Below, piece after piece: positions 43,423-53,100 of a DNA stretch of 64,000 bases (position 1 is the first letter of the stretch; every line of letters begins with the position of its first letter). The position numbers and the translations under genes are program-made. A model generated the notes under the pieces. The model did no database searches, was not told where the DNA came from, and was given only the letters and a program-made list of their open reading frames with translations. Where the stretch lies: NCBI RefSeq assembly GCF_033807715.1, contig NC_084599.1, positions 1,644,501 to 1,708,500 of the forward strand. The letters are read 5' to 3'. Origin of the DNA: Cololabis saira. Lineage: Eukaryota; Chordata; Actinopteri; Beloniformes; Belonidae.

Positions 43423-45547
43423 CCATATACTAACTGTACATACACACACACATTAAGGGAGGGGGAGGGGTGAATTGTGACGGTGCCATCCAGTGGAAAT
43501 AGCATGTTTTTTCTCCATATGCCAAATATGGTAAAAATGAGGTAATCTGGTTCAGAGTAGTAAATATGATCAATTCCAAGGCAAAAGACCAGATTGACAC
43601 CTAGATATAATAAAATGCATTTATCATGCTTTAATGGAAGCGAGATCAAAAATTGAAGTTTGAATGGGTTTCAATGGCGCGTTTTTTGCGCTAAGGGGTC
43701 AGAGTGTAACAATTGTTGTTTACAGAGTGTATTTTAGACTTACTGTAGGAGCTGAGCTGGAAATTAAAAGATCATATAAAAATACACAATCTCACCAAAA
43801 TTCATGTCATATGGATGAACTCAGCCAAAATTATCCAAAAATGAAAAGTGAAAAGCGCGTAAAATGCGCCTAGGTGTCCCGGAGGCTTAATGTTACTGTG
43901 TAAAGTAGGGGTGTCCAAAGTGGGTCCTCAAGGGCCGCAGTCCTGCATGTTTTAGTTGTTTCCTGCATCAACACACCTGATTCTAATTAACGGTCGTCAC
44001 CACCTTGTCATCAAAGTCTGGATAGTTCTGTTGATGACCAAGCTCCTTGTATCACGGTTTGATTTAAAAAAAGGGACGCATCTAAAACAAGCAGGACACC
44101 GGCCCTGTAGGACCGACTTTGGAATCCCCTAGTGTAAAGGAACCATTAATGCAAGCCAAGGGTCAGTGGCTGGTATTAATGGAGTAGCATTTCATTTGGT
44201 TAAACAGTGATTATTCTCTCAACCCAGGCATATGTACATAAAAGTGTGATGGAAGAGCTGAAGCGGATCATCGACGACAGTGAAATCACCAAGGAAGATG
44301 ATGCGCTGTGGCCCCCTCCTGACAGAGTGGGAAGACAGGTCGGTGATCACAAGTGAATATTTTATCCAAGGACTCAACTGGAATAGGATTGGAGTTACCA
44401 TGGTGTTTTTTGCAGGTGTATGGACATGAGTGTGACAGAAGCAAATATTCCTTAAAGAAAAACTCATATTTTAACAAGAAAGATTGTCTTTAGTACTGCT
44501 GTAAGGGGTAAAAAGGTAAACTGTCCCATGGTAACACCCAAAGACAGATGGAAGTTATACAGTTAAACCTCTACAGATTACCCAGAATGCAGCAGGACGT
44601 CTGGTCTTCAACCAACCAAGAGAGCTCATGTCACTCTGCTGCTAATCTCTGCACTGGTTCCAGTTCAGGCTACCAAACACTGACCCAAACGGCCACTCAC
44701 TCCTTCATCCAGCTACACTCACTCCTTCATCCAGCTACACTCACTCCTTCATCCAGCTACACTCACTCCTTCATCCAGCTACACTCACTCCTTCATCCAG
44801 AGCTACTCTCCCTCTACCTTCATCCAGCTACACTCACTCCTTCATCCAGAGCTACTCTCCCTCTACCTTCACTCCTTCATCCAGAGCTACTCTCCCTCTA
44901 CCTTCACTCCTTCATCCAGAGCTACACTCCCTCCACCTTCACTCCTTCATCCAGAGCTAGATTAGTTAGCAGTAGCAGCTCAGTCCCCACAAAACAGGAC
45001 ACTGGTTAAAATGTAAATAAAAACAAATGCAGTGATTTAGTAAACCCCATAAACCTTTATTTTATTACCAATAGAACACAAAATACCCAATGTTGAAACA
45101 GATATTGGCATTGTATGGAAAACATTTGCTCATTTTGAATTTTGCAGCATTATGTCTCATACAAATCAGAACAGAGGCAACAAGACTGGAAAAGGAGAGT
45201 AACTGGCACACTTTAAAAACTGACAGGTCAATAACATGATGACTTTTAAATGCTTGTTTTTTTATATATTCTTCTTGTAGGAGTTGGAGATCGTCATTGG
45301 GGACGAGCACATTTCATTCACAACTTCCAAAATTGGCTCCTTGATTGATGTCAACCAGTCAAAGTAAGTACTATGTGAAGTATCTGGGAAGTGTATGTTC
45401 AGTATGTTCCTAGCCGTCATGAGTTGAACATTTCCTGTGAATTCCAGGGACCCTGAAGGTCTGCGTGTGTTCTACTACCTGGTACAAGATCTGAAATGTC
45501 TCGTCTTCAGCCTGATCGGGCTACACTTCAAGATCAAGCCCATCTAA
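35954..45547 (+). CDS. magoh: Mago nashi homolog, exon-junction-complex core subunit
   Basis: Binds RBM8A/Y14 and locks eIF4A3 on spliced mRNA; nuclear with shuttling to cytoplasm. Five in-phase exons: 35954-36044, 36311-36369, 44228-44338, 45281-45363, 45448-45547, total 147 aa (human 146; the extra residue is at the start, MSTSDFY against MESDFY). Recognised blocks: [104 protein letters not shown], terminal FKIKPI. Every junction is AG/GT and the product is essentially identical to the vertebrate protein, so this is the functional gene rather than a retrocopy. Intron 2 (36370-44227) is long and full of transposons. MAGOHB cannot be formally excluded, but linkage to cpt2 and scp2 favours magoh. 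Confidence 0.97.
36393..37510 (-). mobile_element. Non-LTR retrotransposon (jockey/Rex-type) 3' fragment in magoh intron 2
   Basis: Minus-strand frame 37413-36757 encodes the reverse-transcriptase C-terminal region: [73 protein letters not shown], then [13 protein letters not shown]. The 3' end at about 36393-36400 carries a (GAAT)n tail, as in CR1/L2-related LINEs. The 5' part is missing; it is antisense to magoh. Confidence 0.85.
37588..37910. repeat. Inverted fragment of the 26984-28160 repeat family
   Basis: Contains, in reverse orientation, the ttccgattttaaatc block, the Arg-rich-looking gctcgttccctcgcccg block and the ccatcttgaaactttgtttg block of that family. Confidence 0.7.
38214..39219. 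mobile_element. hAT MITE, 1006 bp, with perfect 8-bp target duplication
   Basis: Ends CAGTGGCGAAAC (38214) and GTTTCGCCACTG (to 39219); CTTGTGGC is duplicated exactly at 38206-38213 and 39220-39227. The interior contains hairpin MITE copy 7 and an A-run at 39099-39124. Subterminal gggccc motifs mirror each other. Confidence 0.92.
38776..38933. mobile_element. CGTAGG hairpin MITE copy 7
   Basis: Arms AAGGCTGATTTATGGTTCCG and ACCATAATTCAGGCTT with a long core of alternating tacggcgtaggg / ccctacgccgta. Nested in the hAT MITE 38214-39219. Confidence 0.85.
39372..40337. other. Unassigned part of magoh intron 2
   Basis: AT-rich sequence without a coding frame, tandem repeat or terminal repeats that I can recognise. 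Confidence 0.5.
40371..42335. repeat. 355-bp satellite inside the piggyBac-type element
   Basis: Unit starts cactttgaccccttcgcgca at 40371, 40726, 41081, 41436, 41791 and 42146, exactly 355 bases apart; the last copy is partial. Diagnostic differences (gatgccacc/gaggccacc, cttcgcgc/cttagcgc, acatatt/acgtatt) show that the stretch 41081-41790 and the one after it are a 710-base duplication. The first bases repeat the element's own subterminal gcgcaaaaaacgcgc palindrome. Confidence 0.96.
42545..42590. repeat. (GT)n/(GC) microsatellite
   Basis: Short gtgtgtgcgtgtgcgcgtgt tract between the transposase zinc-finger remnant and the satellite. Confidence 0.85.
43906..44131. mobile_element. hAT MITE, 226 bp, with perfect 8-bp target duplication
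   Basis: Ends TAGGGGTGTCCAAAGTGGGT and ACTTTGGAATCCCCTA are inverse; GTGTAAAG is duplicated at 43898-43905 and 44132-44139. It starts 16 bases after the piggyBac-type element's TTAA and ends about 96 bases before the magoh exon at 44228. Confidence 0.92.
44551..44965 (+). repeat. L2-like LINE fragment followed by a 22-bp minisatellite
   Basis: 44565-44690 encodes [16 protein letters not shown]...SLHWFQ, the QNAAARLVFNQP...LHWLPV block of fish L2 reverse transcriptase. Directly after it, actcactccttcatccagct + ac repeats five times, then a 30-35-base form with gagctactctccctctacct. It lies in magoh intron 3. Confidence 0.75.
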
Positions 45548-45644
45548 AATCTGCCATTTCCTTTTTATGATTACTTAAGAGCGATGTTTTTGTTGTAGTA
45601 CCACTTTGTACAATGTATATTTTGTTTTGAAATTTTGTACTCTA

Positions 45645-45650
45645 AATAAA
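45645..45650 (+). promoter_or_regulatory. Polyadenylation signal of magoh
   Basis: AATAAA about 100 bases after the magoh stop, followed by a GT-rich downstream element near 45665-45675. Confidence 0.75.
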
Positions 45651-45866
45651 GGGTGATGAAAAATTGTGGGTTTTTTATTTTCACATGTTTGAAAGTGCTT
45701 GTGAACAGAAAGGCTGCTGTTTGTAATGAGCTTAGGTATTTAAAGGCTACAAAGACGTATTGTGGAACACAACGTTAACCTCAAACAGCAAAGCTATGGG
45801 AGAGATTCCTGCTGCTGCCACCACATGTGCAAATCATAGAACATCTCAGTAGTCAATTTAGCAGTT

Positions 45867-45872
45867 TTTATT
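45867..45872 (-). promoter_or_regulatory. Polyadenylation signal of cpt2
   Basis: TTTATT on the + strand, i.e. AATAAA in cpt2 orientation, some 60 bases beyond the cpt2 stop. With the magoh signal at 45645 it leaves only about 200 bases between the two convergent transcripts. Confidence 0.6.
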
Positions 45873-45929
45873 CCCAGCTTAACATAACTAAAAGTTGTGA
45901 ACAACTCTGCCGTTTGGTGATGAGACCTT

Positions 45930-48900
45930 TCAATCTGTGATTGGTTTCCCCTCTAAGACACTGAAAATGTCCTCCAGAGACTTGTGGACACACTGCAGGA
46001 ACTCATGGACGTTGCGAGCTGGATAGCTGGACACGTTGCAGCCGATCCAGTCGTCGTGGACGCCGTAACCGATGCCGAAGCCGTCCGGCACAACTGGAGC
46101 GAAGCCCCCCAGGGTGACGGCAGGACTGGTCAGGGTGCTGGTGGAGAGGATGTTGTGGTTGATGGCGGCGTAAGCTGCGTCCGTGTACAGGTCAGGGACA
46201 GCTTGACCAGCCGTCTCGGCCAGGTAGCGCAGGGCGAACAGGTGACGGTCAAATCCTTGACCTTGTAAACCAAGGAAGAGGAGCGGTTAGTGCAGCAAAT
46301 ACTAGTATGTCTTTATTTTCACTAGGTCCATATCATGTATAGCATGATGCATCTGTAAATGTGGCCAAACCATGCAATTTGTTACACAATTTAAATGTGT
46401 CAGTGCGCATCTATTAAAGAAAGAAACCAACCACAATGGTCACAGAAATAACCTGAAACTGACAAAAATTTAAATTTACTCAAACACTGACTAATGAAAC
46501 CAGATATTGCCTTTGAATTGTCGGTCCATAGACTTTCGTTACATATTTATATTGTACCCTTACAAAAAACCCAGAACCACACAAACAGACCAGAAGGACC
46601 AACTGCCATACTGTTTTAAACTGGTATATTTTAACTACCGGTACTTAAAATAGAATACATTGCAACTAACGTGAAAATGTGATTCTTTAAAAGTAAAAAC
46701 GGTATATGGCTCACCCTCCTTTCACACACAATACAATGTTATAAACATGTAAAATGTAAGAAATCAGAAAATGGCCATTTTTTTTATTGCATTATGTTGT
46801 TCGTCCCTGCTGCTGGATACGCACCCATGGCGGCCTCTCTGGTGAGCTGGCCGTGGTACTGGGAGCAGTCTGCTAGCATGGCGCGCAGCTGCTCCACGCT
46901 GTGTTTCCCGGGCTGGTGAACAAACGCTTGGGAGCAGCGTTTGGTGTGCACCGTGGCTGGCCGGATGGTCTCCGTCCGGCCGTGCTTGAACGCTGCGGTG
47001 CTGCAGGACTCGTACGTGGCCACCGTTTGGCCGTACTGCCTCAGGAAGCCCATCTGAAACGCTAGCTGGGCTACAGCATCTGGACTCAGCTTGCTCTTCT
47101 TTAACTGCTCCTTTCCACCCTTCTTGAACTCTATGGCATCAATGGTGAGTCTGGACACAGCTGAATCAAAGTTCTCCTTGGCTTTTTTGATGCCGTTTTG
47201 CAGCTCACTGTCGAGGTTGAAGGTGAGTCTGCGCACGGCAGAGGCCGAGTCCACGGCCAGAGCAGCAGAGCCCGGGTGGACGAGCGGCTGCTCCGTCGTG
47301 TCTCGAAAGATCTCGTTCTGAAAGCGGAGCACAGCTACTCCATCCCCCCACGAGTGTTCAAAATTAATGGCTGCCTGACCATCTTTGGTCACGATGATGC
47401 TGAAGGACTTGTCATACCAGCGGTTGCAGCCGTCGCCGTGCAGCATGTTGTGGGAGATGTGGATGTGGTCTCGCATGCTCTCGTCATCCAGGCAGAGACA
47501 GAACAGGGCGCTGTCGATCAGATGCACATTTTCAGCATTTCCAGCAGCAACCAGCCTGTCCCTCAGTCCAGCCCAAACATCCCTGTTCTCGCTGGTCAGG
47601 ACGCCCAGTGGGTGGGCAGCTTTTGGTGCCGAGTCAGACAGAATGTACTTCAAGTGGGACTGTATCTCTGCAGGTTCCACCAAATTACCATCTCTGTTTA
47701 CAACATTGAATACATACAAGTTGCCTTTCCTCAATACGAGAACATGCTGGCCTTTCTCATCAGTGAAGAGGACATCTTTCCCTCGTTTGGGAATGCGGGT
47801 TGAATTAAAGAGGCGAAAGTACTGAGACATATCCAGAGGATATGCATTCACAGCATAGGCTCCGTACCAAGACAGGGAAGAGGGCACCCAGCGGATCAGG
47901 TTTTTGAATGTGTCTGTGTTGCTCTTTGCTGGGTTCAGGTGAAACACCTCGGGTTCCAGTAGGCCTGCCTGCAGCGTCTTCATGAAGCGCACAGCTGAAC
48001 ACACCATGTTGGTTGACCGCACCAGCTGGTCGTCGTACTCTTTCTTAGGATCCGGAGTGAAGGACATGAAGGGGTTGAAGTTCAGCACCACGGAGTCCCG
48101 CGCTGACAGATACATGTCAAACCACGGATCTGGAGGGGAGATGGGTCAAACGGATTGCATTAACCCAGTACATTTGAGATCCTCCGTCAGCAAGGTGATG
48201 CTCAGAAAGACACACCCACCCGAGATGTAGCTGGTCTGCTTGTTGTTCTGGTCCTGGGCCACCAGTGCCTGGTGCAACTGTTTCCCCACACCGTTCTGGA
48301 AATCCAGAGCAATCGTCTGTGTTGTTCTGAAGGGAAACAATAAAGGAAGCTACATTCCACTGGAAAGCAGTCAATAATCAGATCGGTGGTGTTCTGTTGG
48401 GACTCACCTGAAATGATCATCATCCAGCAGAGGTCTCTGAGCAGCCAGATACCTCGGGATGGTTTCCTCCAGCTTCGGGATGGGTAGTCTAGGCAACAGC
48501 AGGACACAGCTCAAATCAAACATGTCATTTATCTTTAACGTGTTTATTTTGAATTAAAAAAAAATCTTTTGCTGCGTCCGAAATTCCATACCCTAATGAG
48601 TACCAAAAACAGTATGTGAGATTTTTTAGTGCGTCCGAAACATTAGTACGTACACAATATTATGATTTATCCATACTCATACCGGAGAAATGTATTAGTG
48701 TGGATTGATGGACACTAGCTAAGCAGAAACTTCCCACAATGCAATGCAGCGGTGTTTGGTTGCTAAGTGCTGCATAGATACGTATGTCATGAGTATAATA
48801 TTAAGTATAATAATATTATTATATAATATTCGTATATAATAATATTATATAATGTCATCTTGTTTGGACCAGGATAAAGGGGAAAGAGCGGAGCGGTGCT

Positions 48901-49498
48901 GCTGCGGTGCTGCTGTGACAGGAGTTGTTACCATAGTAACACCCCCCCCCCCCCCCCCCCCCCTCCCACCTGCCGTGTGTTTCTGAGTAGTACGTCCAAA
49001 TTAATGCATACTACTGATATTTACATATTTATAGTGTGCCGAACTTAAGTATACTTTTTCAGTACTGTTTAGTAAGGCATTTCGGACTCGCTGCATGTAA
49101 TTTCAAACTGTGCTGTACAGCACCCCCTAGTGGTCATCGATTTTAAAGAAAGCGTGCCCTTTTACCCACATTCTCTCATTTATAATGTCACCTTCTTTTA
49201 TTTCCGTCAAATTGCCACTTCCACTCGTCATTTCTCGTGTACCATGTACCAAAGCGTTCTTCGACCAGGTTTTCATGTAGTTTAGATGATGTTAGATCAA
49301 ACCTGGACTCCAGCCTTACCTGGGTAAACTCTTCTGGTAATGCATCGTCGGCACGACGCTCTCATGCAGGAACTGCGACGACGAAGTTCTGCTGCTGTAG
49401 CGTCGTGAAGGGACCCGAGCCCCGGGGACCCGAGCCCCGGGGACCCGACCCCCAGCCGTCCTCAGCACCGACAACAGCAGGGCCATGGCTCCTGTCAC
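45930..49498 (-). CDS. cpt2: Carnitine O-palmitoyltransferase 2, mitochondrial
   Basis: Inner-mitochondrial-membrane enzyme that turns long-chain acylcarnitine plus CoA into acyl-CoA in the matrix for beta-oxidation. Five exons in transcript order: 49498-49320, 48488-48408, 48326-48220, 48129-46825, 46261-45930 (stop TGA), all with AG/GT borders, giving about 667 aa (human 658). Exon 4 is 1305 bases and exon 2 is 81, the sizes I recall for human CPT2. Motifs: Arg-rich N-terminal targeting region; [40 protein letters not shown]; the catalytic-His motif [57 protein letters not shown]; and [16 protein letters not shown] near the C-terminus. A 12-base repeat (GARVP) lengthens the leader, so the exact start is uncertain; Met 49486 is an alternative. 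Confidence 0.97.
46262..46824. other. cpt2 intron 4
   Basis: Ordinary AT-rich intron between exons 4 and 5; no repeat or coding signal recognised. Confidence 0.7.
48571..49095. mobile_element. Inverted-repeat MITE in cpt2 intron 1
   Basis: Left gcgtccgaaattccatac and right gtaaggcatttcggactcgc are inverse, with mirrored gtacg/agtact subterminal motifs. A run of about 22 C (48943-48964) lies inside. Family and target duplication unresolved. Confidence 0.65.
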
Positions 49499-50116
49499 AA
49501 CAAGCTCATACAGCTGGCTCTGGAGCTCAATGCGACCGACAAACGGTCAACTTTAAAGGACAGTCGAAGAGACGTTTTATTTGAAACGAGACGGAGACAG
49601 CCCACTACGGTTAGGTTTCCTGTATCTGTGTCACGTGGGTTCCCCCACTCCCCCGCCCCTTTAGGAGACTAAAGGTCCTGACCATGGACATGATACATAT
49701 CCATAGACACCACATCGAGTGTTCTTGCCCGCTGCTGCGATACGTCAACGACGCCGCCTAATTGGATGTGGCAAGTCTGACTTATTTTCACAAAGCGCCT
49801 TTCTACAAAGAAATTTACGTTTTACGTCTCATTTATTCATTCACACGCGCACTAATATACTTGGGAAACAGTTAGGCACCAAATATAATATATTTAATTT
49901 TGTCAGATGGCAAAAATAAGAAATGTATTGATCCCGCATAGGAGAATTCATGCTATATCAGCTAAGTAGTTGATTGAATGAATGGTCGATTCTAATGCCG
50001 CTCTGACATCGACTTATACAGTCTGAAAGTTCGATGACGTCCCAGGGAACCCGGAAGTGCAGCCGGGCTGACCCAGTTACGTTCTAGAACCGAACCGGAC
50101 CGACACTCGCACCAAC
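49499..50116. promoter_or_regulatory. Divergent cpt2 / scp2 promoter region
   Basis: 618 bases between opposed start codons of two lipid-metabolism genes, so they may share control. No clear PPAR-type direct repeat was identified by eye. Sequence near 50045-50116 is GC-rich, consistent with a core promoter for scp2. Confidence 0.5.
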
Positions 50117-53100
50117 ATGCCCCAAATACACAAGTCGAGGTAAGAACAACTGAACACACACATGGGTATTAATGCTCAGATTGTTCTGGTTAATGTTGCA
50201 CTGCGCCAGTTCGGAGAAAAACCTTGATGTATAAAATCATGCGTCGTTTAGCAAACTTTCCTGAGTTTAGCTGGTGTAAGTCTACATATGAAAAGAGTTA
50301 TCGCGCTGTCTGTGCTTTTGTACTGCTCTCCTGTCGGAGCGTCTTCCGGTGTTATTATTATAATTATTATTGTTATTATTATTAATATTATTATTATTAT
50401 TATTATTAAATTATCCTACCCGTCGAATGTGCTACTTTGCGTCACTGCGCATGCGCACGAGTCAACAGCATCGCCTTTACAGAAACAACACGGATCAGCT
50501 GTTTATGGAGAGAGCTGGTAGAGGAGCCAAAAAGGTACTCAAGTAAAAGTACTGTTACTTCAGAATAATATGACTCAAGTACAAGTAAAAAGTAGTCATC
50601 CAAATAATTACTTGAGTAAAAGTAAAAAAGTACTTGGTGAAAAAACTTCTCAAGTACTGAGTAACTGTTAAGTAACGTCTGATTTATTTTTTTTAACACA
50701 ACCATTCAAACAGACAAAAGTACAAAATAATCATCTTCAGGCAAATTAAATCAATAAAATTAATTAAAATTAATAAAAAAAATAGCTTAAATTAAAATAA
50801 TCTTAAAGTAAATTCAAGTACTTTAATAAATAATAAAAATAACAGAATAAAAAAATAAATTAAGCACAAGTAGCAAAATGTCAAGCCTTTGTACTTTTCT
50901 TTTTTAACCAGGCAGAACTAGAACAAGCCCATGATGAACTCATAGAAACTCTGCGTGTGTGTTTGAGTCTGTGTAAATGTGACAAAACATGCAAAAACCA
51001 ACATTTTTCCCAAAGAATCACTCAGTGATGTCATGAGATTGACCCGTACGCGGATAAAAGGGATAAAAGAAAAGTAACAGCTCAACGTAGCCTAATGTAG
51101 CGGAGTAAGAGTAACAGTTTCTTCTTCACAAATCTACTCAAGTAAATGTAAAAAGTATAGTGATTCAAAACTACTCCTAAAAGTACAAAATTTCCCAAAT
51201 CTTACTCAAGTAAATGTAACGGAGTAAATGTAACTTGTTACTACCCACCTCTGTATATGAAGAAATACCCCAATCACAATTCCAGCTTCCTTTACCAAGG
51301 TTGCTGATCTTCTACTGCCTCTTCATTTTACCCCCAACTACTACCCCAGCCCTCATATCCACTGATATCCACTTTTTCTGCACAGGTTGATTTCTCACAT
51401 CGAGACTACTGCTGCATTCAGATGAATCTGAAATTCTGATGAACATGAAACTTTGTATAAACCTTTTCTTTATGATACTTTCTGGGAATGTGCATTTTAC
51501 TTCTTTTCAAAAAGAAATTAGTGATAAAAAATAGATATATTTAGTTTGAAAATGTATTGAAACACAACAAGGTGAGATACAGGCAGTTCTATCCGCATGC
51601 GTGTATGTGACAGCATGATTTGACGGGGTGTTTTCATCTGCCAAATTGTGTTACCTGATATCTATGTGCTTCCACATAGCTATCATCAGGTAGGATGATT
51701 GGACACCTCGGCAGAGAAGTATGTCATTTCATCCTACGGGTAGGAGGATTTGTGGAGGTAGGACAACTGGACAGAACAGCGGCAGGATAAATGTGCTTCA
51801 GTGGCATCAAACAGGCCAAATGAGGAGGTTGAACGACCACAGGGCAACACGTTAGATGTTCACAGCTACAAATATCTTTGGATCCCACTGGTGTGGACTA
51901 AAGGGGCTGACACACCAAGCCGAAAATCGGCCGTCGGTGAGCGTCGGTGCTCGTCTGTCGGGCTAGTTTCCCCGGTGTGTCCCGCACGTCGCCACAGGTC
52001 GGCCGCCCGTCGGGAACTTTTCAGCCGATTCGACATGTTGAATTGGCGTCGGCTGTCGGTCAAACAACTCACTCTGTGATTGGCTGTTCCCAGAATTTCC
52101 CAGAATGCTTTTCGTTGTCATTTGCGGACTGAATTAAAAAAAAAAACATTTCTAGCGAGAAATAAATATTTTACTTTCATAATATTCACTCAGTGAATGT
52201 ACATAATCACTCGCTTGTCTTTTTCAAACCGCGCCAGAATAAAGGCTGATTTATGGTTCTGCGTTACACCAACGCAGAACCTACGGCGTAGGTTACGCGG
52301 CGACGCGCGCCGTACGCCGTACCCTACGCCGTACCCTACGCCGTACCCTACGCCGTAGGCTCTGCGTCGATTTAACGTGGAACCACAAATCAGCTCCGGA
52401 TCCGGCAGGCAGAAAATCCCGAAATTTTCGGAGCAAATTACTTAACAGGCGTAGCTACAATTGTTAGATTTCATCTATTAAACCAACATTTATCTTCCTA
52501 AATGATTTATTTCAGCCAGCAGTAATTCTACACAGAGTTGTGTTTGTCTGTTTTGATCAGATCTGTTCTGGTCAGAGTTTTGTTTGTCTGCACTTGTGTT
52601 TTCTCAATAAAGCTTTGAAAAAAAAGCGCTGTCCCCCTCCTTGAGCCCCTGAATACAGACTACCACTGCCTGCTGGTATGGAGGGGAATTACCTCTCATG
52701 CATGCGCAGAACCTACGTGCTAGTTCGCCGTCGGGTGTTGTATTTGCGGTGTGTCTAGTGAGCCCGACAGAGCCCGACTCACAGCCGACGCGAGCCGACA
52801 CAGCAGTCGGCAGAGAGCGGGGGGAGTCGGGTTGGTGTGTCAAGGCCTTAAGAGGAGGCAGTGAGGAGGTCAGTCACAGCCAAATACCAGAGAAGATTAA
52901 CAGAGCCCAAAGAGCCGGTGTTCTGTCTATCCATGCTACCCGTCCAGAACTGCTACTTTCAGGTTCTGCGCATGCGCACACTCGATTTTCAAAGTTTGAT
53001 TGCCACGCCCATAATGTCTTGCATCCCTTCAGTCCACGCATTAAGTGACGGGAGCATTATTTGATAGGATGTTACTGGACTATCAAATGATGCTACCCCT

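Larger units (their letters stand above)
40342..43886 (-). mobile_element. piggyBac-type transposon with deleted transposase and internal satellite
   Basis: Flanked by TTAA on both sides (40338-40341, 43887-43890). Ends CCCTCCGGGACACC and GGTGTCCCGGAGGC are inverse with one mismatch, as in piggyBac. On the minus strand an acidic N-terminal piece begins [13 protein letters not shown]... (43102 downward). After a deletion come a C-terminal [18 protein letters not shown] stretch (about 42860) and a Cys/His cluster [20 protein letters not shown] (about 42660-42600), as in the piggyBac C-terminal zinc finger. The central catalytic (DDD) region is absent, so the copy is not autonomous. Nearer 40342 is a 355-base satellite. 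Confidence 0.88.

Noticed and set aside
45984..46268. Plus-strand 94-codon frame
   Set aside because: Antisense shadow of cpt2 exon 5.
47091..47825. Plus-strand frames of 76-201 codons
   Set aside because: Antisense shadows of cpt2 exon 4.
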